A stretch of 64,000 bases of DNA from Candidatus Aalborgicola defluviihabitans (GTDB taxonomy: Bacteria > Pseudomonadota > Gammaproteobacteria > Burkholderiales > Burkholderiaceae_C): assembly GCA_016705575.1 (NCBI GenBank), contig JADIXX010000003.1, positions 62,001 through 126,000 on the forward strand, written 5' to 3'. The translations under genes were made by a program, and so were the position numbers. Of this stretch, positions 52,391-60,318 are shown one piece after another; position 1 is the first letter of the stretch; each line of letters starts with the position of its first letter. The notes beneath the pieces are model-generated. The model was not told where the DNA came from and searched no databases. It saw only the letters and a list, made by a program, of their open reading frames with translations.

Positions 52391-53770
52391 TCAGGCCGTC
52401 GCGTTCAGCGACTCGCCCAAGGCGTTGATCAGGCTGTCGATCTCAGCCTCGGTGCTGATGAAGGGCGGTGCCAGCTGGATGGTGTCGCCACCGTAGCGCA
52501 CATAAAAGCCTTTTTCCAGGCAGCGCATGGCAATCTCGTACGGGCGCTTGGCCGGCTCACCGGGCAGGGCGGCAATGGTGAAGCCAGCGGCGAGTCCGTA
52601 GTTGCGGATGTCGGCTACGTGTTTGGCACTGCGCAGGCTGTGCACGGCGCGCTCAAAATGCGGTGCCAAGGCAGACACCCGCTCGACTGCGTTTTCTTTC
52701 ACCAGCAAATCCAGCGCGGCAATGCCAGCGGCGCAGGCCACCGGGTGGGCGGAATAGGTGTAGCCGTGGGCAAACTCCAGCATGTAGTCAGGCCCGCCCT
52801 GGGCCATAAAGGTGTCGTAAATTTCCTTCTTGGCCACCACCGCACCCAAAGGCTGGGCACCGTTGGTGACCTGCTTGGCGATGTTGAGGATGTCGGGCGT
52901 CACGCCAAAGGCGGCAGCACCGGTGTAGGCGCCCATGCGGCCAAAGCCGGTGATGACCTCATCAAAAATCAGCAGGATGTTGTTGGCGGTGCAAATTTCG
53001 CGCAGACGTGCCAAATAGCCAACCGGTGGAATCACCACCCCGGCCGAGCCGGACATGGGTTCTACGATGACAGCAGCAATGTTGGATGCGTCGTGCAGCG
53101 TGATGAGTTTCAGCAACTCGTCTGCCAGTTCCGCGCCGGTGGGCGGCATGCCCTTTTGAAACGTGCCGGCTGGTGGCTGGGTGTGGGGCAGGTGGTCGGC
53201 TTCAATGCCCTGACCAAAGGTCTTGCGGTTGCCCGCGATGCCGCCCACCGAGATGCCGCCAAAGTTGACGCCGTGGTAGCCCTTTTCGCGGCCAATCAGG
53301 CGCGTCTTGGTGCCCTGACCCTTGGCGCGCCAGTAGGCGCGGGCCATTTTGAGTGAGGTGTCGGCCGATTCCGATCCGGAACCCGTGAAGAATACATGGT
53401 CCAGCCCGGATGGCATGAGCTCAGTGATCTTGTTGGCCAGCTCGAACGAAAGCGGGTGGCCGAACTGAAAGGCCGGCGCGTAGTCCAGCGTGCCGACTTG
53501 GGCGGCAACGGCTTGGGTGATTTCGGCGCGACCATGTCCCAGGCCGCAGCACCACAGGCCTGAGAGGCCATCAAAAATCTTCTTGCCGTGGTTGTCGGTG
53601 TAGTAGGCGCCCTGGGCGCTGACGATCATGCGCCCGTTCTGGGCACCGCTGGTCTTGAAGTTGCGGTTGGCGCTAAAGGGCATCCAGTGAGCTTCGAGCC
53701 AGTTGGCGTCTGTGGGGAAGGCGCTGGTGCTGGTGACTGCGGTTGTGGCGGTGGGGTCGTTGAGTTTCAT
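52391..53770 (-). CDS. Class III aminotransferase, beta-alanine/omega-amino acid:pyruvate type
   Basis: This 459-aa PLP enzyme starts at ATG 53770; a longer in-frame start at 53818 adds 16 unlikely residues. The N-terminal WMPFSANRNF, GLWCCGLGHGRAEI, the aspartate in ILLIFDEVITGFGRMG and the PLP lysine in AKQVTNGAQPLGAVVA match omega-amino acid:pyruvate transaminases. The likely reaction is beta-alanine plus pyruvate to malonate semialdehyde plus alanine. Co-directional mmsA downstream would take the product. The divergent LysR gene (106 bp) probably controls both. Confidence 0.92.
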   Translation of the reverse strand: MKLNDPTATTAVTSTSAFPTDANWLEAHWMPFSANRNFKTSGAQNGRMIVSAQGAYYTDNHGKKIFDGLSGLWCCGLGHGRAEITQAVAAQVGTLDYAPAFQFGHPLSFELANKITELMPSGLDHVFFTGSGSESADTSLKMARAYWRAKGQGTKTRLIGREKGYHGVNFGGISVGGIAGNRKTFGQGIEADHLPHTQPPAGTFQKGMPPTGAELADELLKLITLHDASNIAAVIVEPMSGSAGVVIPPVGYLARLREICTANNILLIFDEVITGFGRMGAYTGAAAFGVTPDILNIAKQVTNGAQPLGAVVAKKEIYDTFMAQGGPDYMLEFAHGYTYSAHPVACAAGIAALDLLVKENAVERVSALAPHFERAVHSLRSAKHVADIRNYGLAAGFTIAALPGEPAKRPYEIAMRCLEKGFYVRYGGDTIQLAPPFISTEAEIDSLINALGESLNATA

Positions 53771-53876
53771 GATCGGCCTTTCGGTTGTCCAAGGGGTTGT
53801 GTGGAGCAGATGGCGCATTGTGGTGGTCTCTGTTACTCTTATAAAGTTACAAATATCACTATTTAGTTATCAAAAT

Positions 53877-54806
53877 ATGCAACTAAAAAATCGTGCGGTC
53901 CTGGGCCAGATCAGCGACATGGATTTGCGCCTGCTGCGCGTGTTCCGCACGGTGGTGGACTGTGGTGGCATGGCGGCGGCGGAGTTGGAGCTCAACATTG
54001 GCACCTCCACCGTGAGCCGCCACGTCAAAGACCTGGAAACCCGTCTGGGGCTGACCTTGTGCCGACGTGGCCGGGCCGGTTTTGCACTGACGCCTGAGGG
54101 GCACAAGATCTATGACCAGACCACCGCTTTGCTGGCGGCCACGGATGCGTTTCGCAGCGGCGTGGACGCCATTCACCAGCGCATGGGCGGTGCGCTGCAT
54201 GTGGCCATGTTTGACAAGACGGTTAGCAACCCCCAGGCGCACATTGCGCAGGCGATTGCGCTGTTCACGCGGCAAGCTCCGGACGTAGCCCTGAACTTGC
54301 ACGTGGGCACCCTCAACGCCATCGAGCGAGGTGTGCTGGATGGTCAGTACCAGATCGGCATCATTCCCGGCCACCGCAATTCGGACACGCTGGAATATGC
54401 GGAGCTGTTTGACGAGACCATGCTGTTGTATTGCAGCCCCGCCCACCCCCTGTTTGCAGCCCATGCGCCGCCACCGGATTGGGATGCACTGCAGGCCTAC
54501 CCGTTTGCCGGGCTGGGCTACCACTCACCCAACATGGAAATCAGCCAGCAGCTGCGCCTGGCGCGCAAGGCCACGGGTTATGACCAGGAGGCGATTGCCA
54601 CGCTGATTTTGTCGGGTGCATTTTTGGGATTTTTGCCAGACCACTACGCCCAGAGTTTTGTGCGTGCGGGGCAGATGCGGGCAGTGGATGCAGCGGTGTT
54701 TCGCTACACCTGCCAGTTTTTTGCGATTGCCCGGCGCTCACCACAGGCGGCGCGGGCAACGCAGGCGTTTCTGGAGTGCCTTATGCAGGCACACCGAAAC
54801 CAATAG
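53877..54806 (+). CDS. LysR-family regulator divergent to the transaminase
   Basis: This 309-aa regulator has an HTH at about 15-75 (LRLLRVFRTVVDCGGMAAAE, LNIGTSTVSRHVKDLETRLG) and an effector domain from about 100. ATG 53877 was chosen because the 58 in-frame codons before it are not LysR-like and overlap the start of the divergent transaminase gene. The spacer is AT-rich and holds two gttac direct repeats (53833 and 53847 region). It is the probable regulator of the beta-alanine degradation genes. Confidence 0.9.
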   Translation: MQLKNRAVLGQISDMDLRLLRVFRTVVDCGGMAAAELELNIGTSTVSRHVKDLETRLGLTLCRRGRAGFALTPEGHKIYDQTTALLAATDAFRSGVDAIHQRMGGALHVAMFDKTVSNPQAHIAQAIALFTRQAPDVALNLHVGTLNAIERGVLDGQYQIGIIPGHRNSDTLEYAELFDETMLLYCSPAHPLFAAHAPPPDWDALQAYPFAGLGYHSPNMEISQQLRLARKATGYDQEAIATLILSGAFLGFLPDHYAQSFVRAGQMRAVDAAVFRYTCQFFAIARRSPQAARATQAFLECLMQAHRNQ

Positions 54807-54811
54807 CGTGA

Positions 54812-54982
54812 TCAGCCGCCCTTTTTGGAGCGCTTGCCGGGGTTCTTTTTGCTGCGGGTTGCAACGCCACGTTCCAGGCTCACGCGCTGGCCGCGGCCGC
54901 CGGTGGGGAGGGTCACGCCGGGTGGGGTGACAGGGCGGGGAGTGGCTTTGCGGTCTGCTTCAGTAACGATCTGTTTGCCCAT
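54812..54982 (-). CDS. Small basic conserved-type protein
   Basis: This 56-aa protein has start ATG 54982 and stop at 54812. It is very basic and proline/glycine rich: KATPRPVTPPGVTLPTGGRG, then RGVATRSKKNPGKRSKKGG at the end. No fold is recognised; the composition suggests a disordered nucleic-acid or ribosome-associated protein. A GGATAG-like weak ribosome site precedes the start. It is convergent with the LysR gene and lies 54 bp before the dadA stop on the other side. Confidence 0.6.
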   Translation of the reverse strand: MGKQIVTEADRKATPRPVTPPGVTLPTGGRGQRVSLERGVATRSKKNPGKRSKKGG

Positions 54983-55036
54983 GTTCTATCCTGTGAGTTT
55001 TTTGGTGAAAGGGTCTATTGTAAGAGGCGCTGGCCC

Positions 55037-56365
55037 TCAGGCCCTGCCGGTAAACCCAAAAGCCAGATCGGGCACCTTGCCGCTGATGAGTTCGGCCAGT
55101 GCTTTGCCTGAGCCTGCGCCATGGGTCCAGCCCAGGGTACCGTGGCCAGCATTGACCCATAGTCCGCGCACCTTGGTCTGGCCGATGTAGGGGATGTTGG
55201 TGGGTGTTGCTGGGCGCAGACCCGTCCAGTAGTTGGGGCTGCCGCCGTCGGCTTCCTCGCGGGTGTCGCACATGCCGGGAAACACCTCTTCAATGCGACG
55301 CGCCAGCATGCGGCAGCGCGCGCTGGCCACGGGGGTGTCCAGCGACAGGTTGTAGTCGCCTACCTCGATGGTGCCGGCCACGCGCAGTTCGTCGCCCAGG
55401 CGGCTGATGGCAATCTTCTTGCTGTCGTCAATGCTGGAGACCGAAGGTGCCAGTTCGGGACGCAAAATCTTGAAGGTGGCGCTGTAGCCCTTGCCAGGGT
55501 AAATGGGCAGGTCGATTCCCACGGTGCGCAGCAACGGCGCAGAGTAGGAGCCGCAGGCCACAACAAACTGGTCGGCGCTCATGTGGCGCACGGGCTGCTG
55601 GCTATTGATGTCATCAGCTCCTGTGGAAACTGCCCGCACGGCAATAGACTTGATAGCGCCTTGTTCGACCTTCAGGTCGGTAACCGAATGGCTGTAGAGA
55701 AACTCCACACCCAGTTCGACACAGTGTTTGGCCAGTGCCTGTGTGAACACCTTGGCGTCGCCTGACTCGTCGCTGGGGGTGTAGGTGCCACCCACAATTT
55801 GCTTGCCGTAGGCGGTGAACGCGGGCTCGATGCGCAGCAGTTCTTCTTTGCTCACCACCTGTCGAGCTACGCCATAGCGGCGCATCAGGTCGGCGGCTTC
55901 GCCGGCGCTGTCGAAGGACTTCTGGTCAATGTAGAAATGGGCAATGCCGCGCTCCAGGCGCTGGTAGTCGATGCCGGTGCTGGCCACGATGTCTTTCAGA
56001 GCCACGTGGCTGTAGGCACCCAGGGCGACGAGCTGCTGCACGTTGCGCTCGAACGCTTTGTCGTTACAGTTGGCCAGGAACTGCAGGCCCCAGCGCCATT
56101 GCTGCCAGCCTTCGCCAAACGGCAGGCGGGGGCGAAACAGCAGGGGCGCTTCCTTGCTGAACATCCATTTCAAGGCTTTGAGCGGGGCTTCCCGGTTGGC
56201 CCAGGGTTCGCAGTAGCTCACGGAGATTTGGCCGGCGTTGGAGAATGTGGTCTCCAGCGCAGCATCAGGCTGGCGGTCAATCACGGTGACACTATGGCCG
56301 CGCTGGGCCAGATGCCATGCGGTGCTGATGCCGATGATGCCGGCGCCTAGGACGATAATTTTCAT
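55037..56365 (-). CDS. dadA: D-amino acid dehydrogenase
   Basis: This membrane-associated FAD enzyme (442 aa) oxidises D-amino acids, chiefly D-alanine, to 2-oxo acids and ammonia. The start MKIIVLGAGIIGISTAWHLAQRGHSV at ATG 56365 is the standard DadA N-terminus; ten extra codons upstream are possible but atypical. SNAGQISVSYCEPWA, YPGKGYSATF and the C-terminal GLRPATPTNIPYIG with NAGHGTLGWTHGAGSGKALA all match. It is divergent from an argP-like gene. A TGTCTAAT motif like that at 35350 and 36966 lies upstream near 56434. Confidence 0.93.
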   Translation of the reverse strand: MKIIVLGAGIIGISTAWHLAQRGHSVTVIDRQPDAALETTFSNAGQISVSYCEPWANREAPLKALKWMFSKEAPLLFRPRLPFGEGWQQWRWGLQFLANCNDKAFERNVQQLVALGAYSHVALKDIVASTGIDYQRLERGIAHFYIDQKSFDSAGEAADLMRRYGVARQVVSKEELLRIEPAFTAYGKQIVGGTYTPSDESGDAKVFTQALAKHCVELGVEFLYSHSVTDLKVEQGAIKSIAVRAVSTGADDINSQQPVRHMSADQFVVACGSYSAPLLRTVGIDLPIYPGKGYSATFKILRPELAPSVSSIDDSKKIAISRLGDELRVAGTIEVGDYNLSLDTPVASARCRMLARRIEEVFPGMCDTREEADGGSPNYWTGLRPATPTNIPYIGQTKVRGLWVNAGHGTLGWTHGAGSGKALAELISGKVPDLAFGFTGRA

Positions 56366-56497
56366 CGCCGAAGTGTCCAACAAATGGACGCACATTAACA
56401 GTTATTGTGAATAAAATTGCATCTTCATTAGTTTGTCTAATAAAATGGAACGCAGCCGCAATGCGGTTGGATGCACTGTTAAAACATAAAAACCCCC

Positions 56498-57412
56498 ATG
56501 CGAACCTTTGATACGGATGCTCTGGAATGCCTGGCCGCCATTGTGGAAGAAGGTGGTTTTGAGCGCGCGGCCGTGCGCCTGTCGGTCACACAGTCGGCCG
56601 TGTCGCAGCGTCTGCGTGCGCTGGAAGCCCAAGTTGGCACCGTCTTGCTGGTGCGCAGCCGCCCGGTCAAGCCCACCTCTGCCGGTCGCCTGCTGATCAA
56701 ACACGCTATGCAGATGCGCCTGTTGCGCGCCGATCTGGAAACCGACCTGCAAGACCTGACCCCCGGTGCAGGCGCGTTGCGCGAGGAAGACCGGATCTCC
56801 ATCGCCATCAATGCGGATAGCATTGCCACCTGGGCTTTGCCCGCTTTGGGGCCATTGGTAAGTGAGGGCTTGCCCCTGGAAATCATCACGGATGACCAGG
56901 ATTTCACCCATGAGTGGCTGCGCGAAGGCCAGGTTCTGGGTTGTGTTACCACCCTCAAGCAGGCCCTGCGCGGTTGCAAGGTTATGCCGCTGGGTGCCAT
57001 GCACTATGTAGCCGTGGCCAGCCCCGCGTACGCGGCTGAAAACTGCCCCAAAGGGCTGACCACGCACAATTTCCGCCAAATTCCATTCATAGCCTTTAAC
57101 CGCAAGGACGACTTGCAGACCGAATTTGTCAGCCGCGCCTGCGGCTTGCGCCGGGTAGCGCTTATCCAGCGCTTTGTACCCAGCGTGGAGGGCCAAGTGC
57201 GTGCCGTATTGTCCGGCTGGGGCGCCAGCGTATTGCCCACCCTGCAAGTGCAAAGCCGACTCGACAGTGGGGAACTGGTGAACCTGGCACCCGATGTCAC
57301 CCTGCCGGTGAACCTGTATTGGCATTGCTGGAACCTGGACTCTGTGGTGATTGACCGGTTGACTGCGGCGTTGACCACTGCTGCGACCCAGGCCCTGAAA
57401 GTGCCAGGCTAA
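56498..57412 (+). CDS. argP: LysR-family regulator of the ArgP type
   Basis: This 304-aa protein has an N-terminus (DALECLAAIVEEGGFERAAV, VTQSAVSQRLRALEAQVGTV, LVRSRPVKPTSAG) characteristic of ArgP/IciA, the arginine/lysine-responsive activator that controls amino-acid export and metabolism genes. The usual partner, a LysE/ArgO exporter gene, is not adjacent; the divergent gene is dadA instead. A perfect palindrome attag-acaaa-ctaat (plus-strand attagtttgtctaat, 56428-56442) lies between them and is a plausible binding site. Confidence 0.88.
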   Translation: MRTFDTDALECLAAIVEEGGFERAAVRLSVTQSAVSQRLRALEAQVGTVLLVRSRPVKPTSAGRLLIKHAMQMRLLRADLETDLQDLTPGAGALREEDRISIAINADSIATWALPALGPLVSEGLPLEIITDDQDFTHEWLREGQVLGCVTTLKQALRGCKVMPLGAMHYVAVASPAYAAENCPKGLTTHNFRQIPFIAFNRKDDLQTEFVSRACGLRRVALIQRFVPSVEGQVRAVLSGWGASVLPTLQVQSRLDSGELVNLAPDVTLPVNLYWHCWNLDSVVIDRLTAALTTAATQALKVPG

Positions 57413-57439
57413 AACAACGGGCGCCTTACGGTGGGTGCC

Positions 57440-57862
57440 TTAGCGCACCAGTAGCACCGGCACCTTGCAGTGCGCCAGCACTTGGGTGGCCACCGAGCCC
57501 ATGACCAGGTTCACCACAACGCCGTGGCCGTGCGAACCCATCACCACCAGATCGAATTTGCCATCACTGGCCATTTTGGCAATGGTGGCACCAGCCGGGC
57601 CCACCTTCCAGACCGACTTGGCATCAATGTTGTGGCGCAACAGGAACTTGGCTACGGGGGCCAACACCTTTTCGCTTTCCTCGGTGTAGTAGCCGTCTAC
57701 GATTGCCTTTCCCACTGCGGCGCGGGCACGGGGTGGCAGGGCGGGTTGGGCGTGAAACACGGTGTAGTTGTTGAAGCTGCTCAACAGGGTTTCGTGGGTT
57801 CCCAGGTAGGCCAGCATCTTCTTGCTGTAGGGGCTGCCGTCCACGGCCAAAAGGATCTTCAT
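57440..57862 (-). CDS. Universal stress protein (UspA family)
   Basis: This 140-aa single USP domain starts MKILLAVDGSPYSKKML. The ATP-binding signature G-x2-G-x9-G-S is visible as GSHGHGVVVNLVMGSVA, so it belongs to the nucleotide-binding branch. USPs respond to starvation, redox and energy stress. It is monocistronic and convergent with the argP-like gene, with only 27 bp between stop codons. Confidence 0.92.
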   Translation of the reverse strand: MKILLAVDGSPYSKKMLAYLGTHETLLSSFNNYTVFHAQPALPPRARAAVGKAIVDGYYTEESEKVLAPVAKFLLRHNIDAKSVWKVGPAGATIAKMASDGKFDLVVMGSHGHGVVVNLVMGSVATQVLAHCKVPVLLVR

Positions 57863-57905
57863 GCTCCACTCCTTGCTGCGATGCGTTCAGTGTAACCATT
57901 CGAAA

Positions 57906-57966
57906 ATGCTATTATTACGATAGCTGTATATGTAACATTGACGAGGGCTAGAGGCCTATTTCTATC
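57906..57966 (+). repeat. Dispersed repeat, copy 10, supplying a stop codon
   Basis: atgctattattacgatagct, gtatatgtaacatt and gacgagggctagaggcctat. Its 3' part overlaps the end of the metallophosphoesterase gene: the TAG stop at 57948-57950 is the reverse of the ctag in gggctagagg. Confidence 0.8.
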
Positions 57967-58754
57967 AAACAGTTTGGTAGAAACGCGGCCTGCTCATTTT
58001 TGCGTGCATACCCCAACGGGTTGGCCACCACCCGGCAGCCCCGGTGAACGTAATCGCTGGGTGCGTGCAGATGACCGTGCAGCCAGACTCGCGCACTGGG
58101 CAGCAGGTCGTCCAGTGCATTGCAAAACCCGGCGGTGCCGGGAGTCATGCCATAGCGGGGGTCGGCGCTGTGCAGGCTGGGGGCAAAGTGGGTAACCACC
58201 ACCGTGGGGCCATCAAACGGCTGGGCCAAGGCATGGCGCAGCCATTGCTGGCATACCAGAGCCTGTTCACGCATGCCTTCGGCCAGCCAGGCTTCTCCTT
58301 TACGGGTAGTCAGGGTCTTGCGCAGGTAAAAGTTGGCGGCGCGAAACGCCTTGTCACGCGCCTTGAGTTGCTGGGACGGCGGGCTGCCCTCCGCCAGGGC
58401 GTCAAAGTCGCTCCACAGGGTGGTGCCAATAAAACGCACACCACCCAAAACCACCGTCTCGCGCTCCAGCCAGATCAGGCCCAGGCGCTCGCAGGTAGCG
58501 CGCAAACGCGCGTGAGCGATGTCAAAGTCCAGTCCATCGTATTCGTGGTTGCCGGGTACAAAAAGTACCGGCGTCGGCCAGCCGTGCAGAGGTGAAAAGC
58601 GGCCCAAACCGAAGTCGGAGTCGATGAGCTGCGAGTGGGTCTGGTACGACCCAATGTCGCCGGCCAGTACCAGCACTTCGGCCCCCGGCGCAGGCTGTGG
58701 TTGCCAGTGCGGATGGGCTTCCAGGTGCAGATCGGACAGCAGTTGCAGCTTCAT
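57948..58754 (-). CDS. Calcineurin-like metallophosphoesterase
   Basis: This 268-aa phosphoesterase starts MKLQLLSDLHLEAH at ATG 58754. All metal motifs are present in order: DLHLE, AGDIGSY, PGNHEYDG, VVTHFAPS and LHGHLHAP. The start overlaps the stop of the upstream LysR gene as ATGA, so the pair is co-translated. The final codons and the stop lie within the dispersed repeat at 57906. The substrate is unknown; the family includes phosphodiesterases and Ser/Thr phosphatases. Confidence 0.9.
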   Translation of the reverse strand: MKLQLLSDLHLEAHPHWQPQPAPGAEVLVLAGDIGSYQTHSQLIDSDFGLGRFSPLHGWPTPVLFVPGNHEYDGLDFDIAHARLRATCERLGLIWLERETVVLGGVRFIGTTLWSDFDALAEGSPPSQQLKARDKAFRAANFYLRKTLTTRKGEAWLAEGMREQALVCQQWLRHALAQPFDGPTVVVTHFAPSLHSADPRYGMTPGTAGFCNALDDLLPSARVWLHGHLHAPSDYVHRGCRVVANPLGYARKNEQAAFLPNCLIEIGL

Positions 58755-59710
58755 GGCGAGCCAAAGGCCAGTAGCGCCAGATCGGCCACTTGGGCCCGCA
58801 ACCAGGCGTGCGCACTGGAGCCGGCCTGACGTTGATGCCACAGGGCATCGACCAGAATGACGGGTGCGGGAAAGGGCAGTTCGCGCAAAACGAACTGGTC
58901 GGCAAAGCCGGTGACGTTGACAAAATGGCGCGGCATGACGGTCAGCAAATCGGAGCGGGTAACGACCTTGCCAGCGGTGAAAAACTGGTTAACCGTCAGC
59001 ACCACCCGACGGGTACGACCCACCGCGCCCAGGGCCTCATCGATAAAACCAAAGGCTCGCCCTGAAAAGCTCACGAGCATGTGGCGTGCTTCACAAAAGT
59101 CGTCCAGTGTGAAGTGACCCTGCGCCAGGGCGTGACCACAGCGCATGACGCAAACCAGGTCGCCCTGAAACAAGCGGTTGTGGATATACGACACGTTCTC
59201 ACCCGACTGCGCGCGGGCGGTCAGATCCGTGATGACGGCTGGAAAGTGACCAATGGCCAGGTCGGCCTGGCCATCGTTCAACAAGCGGCGCGGGTCGTGC
59301 GTTGTCAGGGGCACAACCCGCAGCGAAACATCCGGTGCCAGAATCGCCAACCGCTCCACCAGCGCGGGCATCAGCTCGGCGGCGGTAGCGTCGGCCATGG
59401 TCAGTACAAAGGTGGTCGTAGCAGAGGCGGGTTCAAACACGTTGGGTGCCAGTGCCGTTTGCAGGCGCTGCAGGGCATCGCGAACGGCGGGCCATATTTC
59501 CAGGGCACGGGGTGTGGGCTCCAGACCGTGGCCCTTGCGCACCAGCAGATCATCGTCCAGTGCCAGGCGCAGGCGACGCAGGGCGTTGCTCACGGCGGGC
59601 TGCGTCAGGGCCAACAGGTGGGCTGCGCGGGTCAGGCTGCGTTCGGCCATGACCACGTCCAGCACCTTAAGCAGGTTCAGATCCAGGGTGCGCAAATTGA
59701 CAGTGTGCAT
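58751..59710 (-). CDS. LysR-family transcriptional regulator (NodD/LinR-like)
   Basis: This 319-aa protein has an HTH at about residues 5-65 (RTLDLNLLKVLDVVMAERSL, TRAAHLLALTQPAVSNALRR), typical of the NodD/NahR/LinR branch. It is coupled by ATGA to the metallophosphoesterase gene and divergent from a small membrane protein gene. In the spacer an inverted repeat actagg-tttaac-cctagt (59765-59782) could serve as operator or as part of a promoter. Confidence 0.9.
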   Translation of the reverse strand: MHTVNLRTLDLNLLKVLDVVMAERSLTRAAHLLALTQPAVSNALRRLRLALDDDLLVRKGHGLEPTPRALEIWPAVRDALQRLQTALAPNVFEPASATTTFVLTMADATAAELMPALVERLAILAPDVSLRVVPLTTHDPRRLLNDGQADLAIGHFPAVITDLTARAQSGENVSYIHNRLFQGDLVCVMRCGHALAQGHFTLDDFCEARHMLVSFSGRAFGFIDEALGAVGRTRRVVLTVNQFFTAGKVVTRSDLLTVMPRHFVNVTGFADQFVLRELPFPAPVILVDALWHQRQAGSSAHAWLRAQVADLALLAFGSP

Positions 59711-59839
59711 ATCCGATCATAAGTCCTGTGAATACTAAACATCACAAACATAAAGTGGACTAACACTAGGTTTAACCCTAGTATTCACATCAAGATGATA
59801 TTGAGCCCGACTGCTTTTAACCCTAACCGGGAGATTTCC

Positions 59840-60252
59840 ATGACACGTACTGACCACCCCATTTTCGCTTCTTCGAGTGCCTCGACCTTTTCGGGAGCCG
59901 CACGTCGCACACCCGTTTCGCGCGAACATTCCCGCATGCTTGCCGGCATGCTCTTGGCTGCCGTGATTGCAGCCTTGTTGGTGGTGGCTGATCAGGTGGT
60001 CAACACCTGGGTAGACGGCCACCTGCTGGTGGGCTGGGTCGTGTTGTGGTCGGTGGCATTTGCAGTGCTGGCCTTGTTGGCACCCCCTTGCGTCAATTGG
60101 CCGACGTAACAGCTCAAGCACTGACACGCTGGGTAGCCGCCGGTTCAGCGCGTCGCGCCGATGCCGTCATGTGGAAAGCTGCCCAACAGGACCATCGTTT
60201 GATGCAAGACCTGTACGTAGCGAGCCTGGTTAACGAACACAGCGGCGCCTGA
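59840..60252 (+). pseudogene. Small two-helix membrane protein gene, frameshift in a C-run
   Basis: The ATG at 59840 follows GGGAGA at 6-nt spacing and gives MTRTDHPIFASSSASTFSGA, a basic segment and two hydrophobic helices (MLLAAVIAALLVVADQVVN; GWVVLWSVAFAVLALLA). The frame then stops at 60107. In the next frame LRQLADVTAQALTRWVAAGS runs on to 60252. Adding one C to the CCCCC at about 60082-60086 joins them as ALLAPPLRQLADVTAQ. A protein of about 137 aa is thus implied. Function is unknown; it is divergent from a LysR gene. Confidence 0.65.
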
Positions 60253-60272
60253 TTTTTCCGGTCTACCCAATA

Positions 60273-60301
60273 AAAAAGCCACCGCGACGCGGTGGCTTTT
60301 T
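60273..60301. terminator. Bidirectional intrinsic terminator before pckG
   Basis: gccaccgc, loop gac, gcggtggc form an 8-bp GC stem extended by A-T pairs, with an A-tract before and a T-tract after. It lies between convergent stops at 60252 and 60319. Confidence 0.92.
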
Positions 60302-60318
60302 GCTATTTGGGGCTCGGG

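Noticed and set aside
55600..55662. Possible eleventh copy of the dispersed repeat inside dadA
   Set aside because: It has ctattgat and gatagc-like ends but lacks the gagggctagagg tail; the match is too weak.
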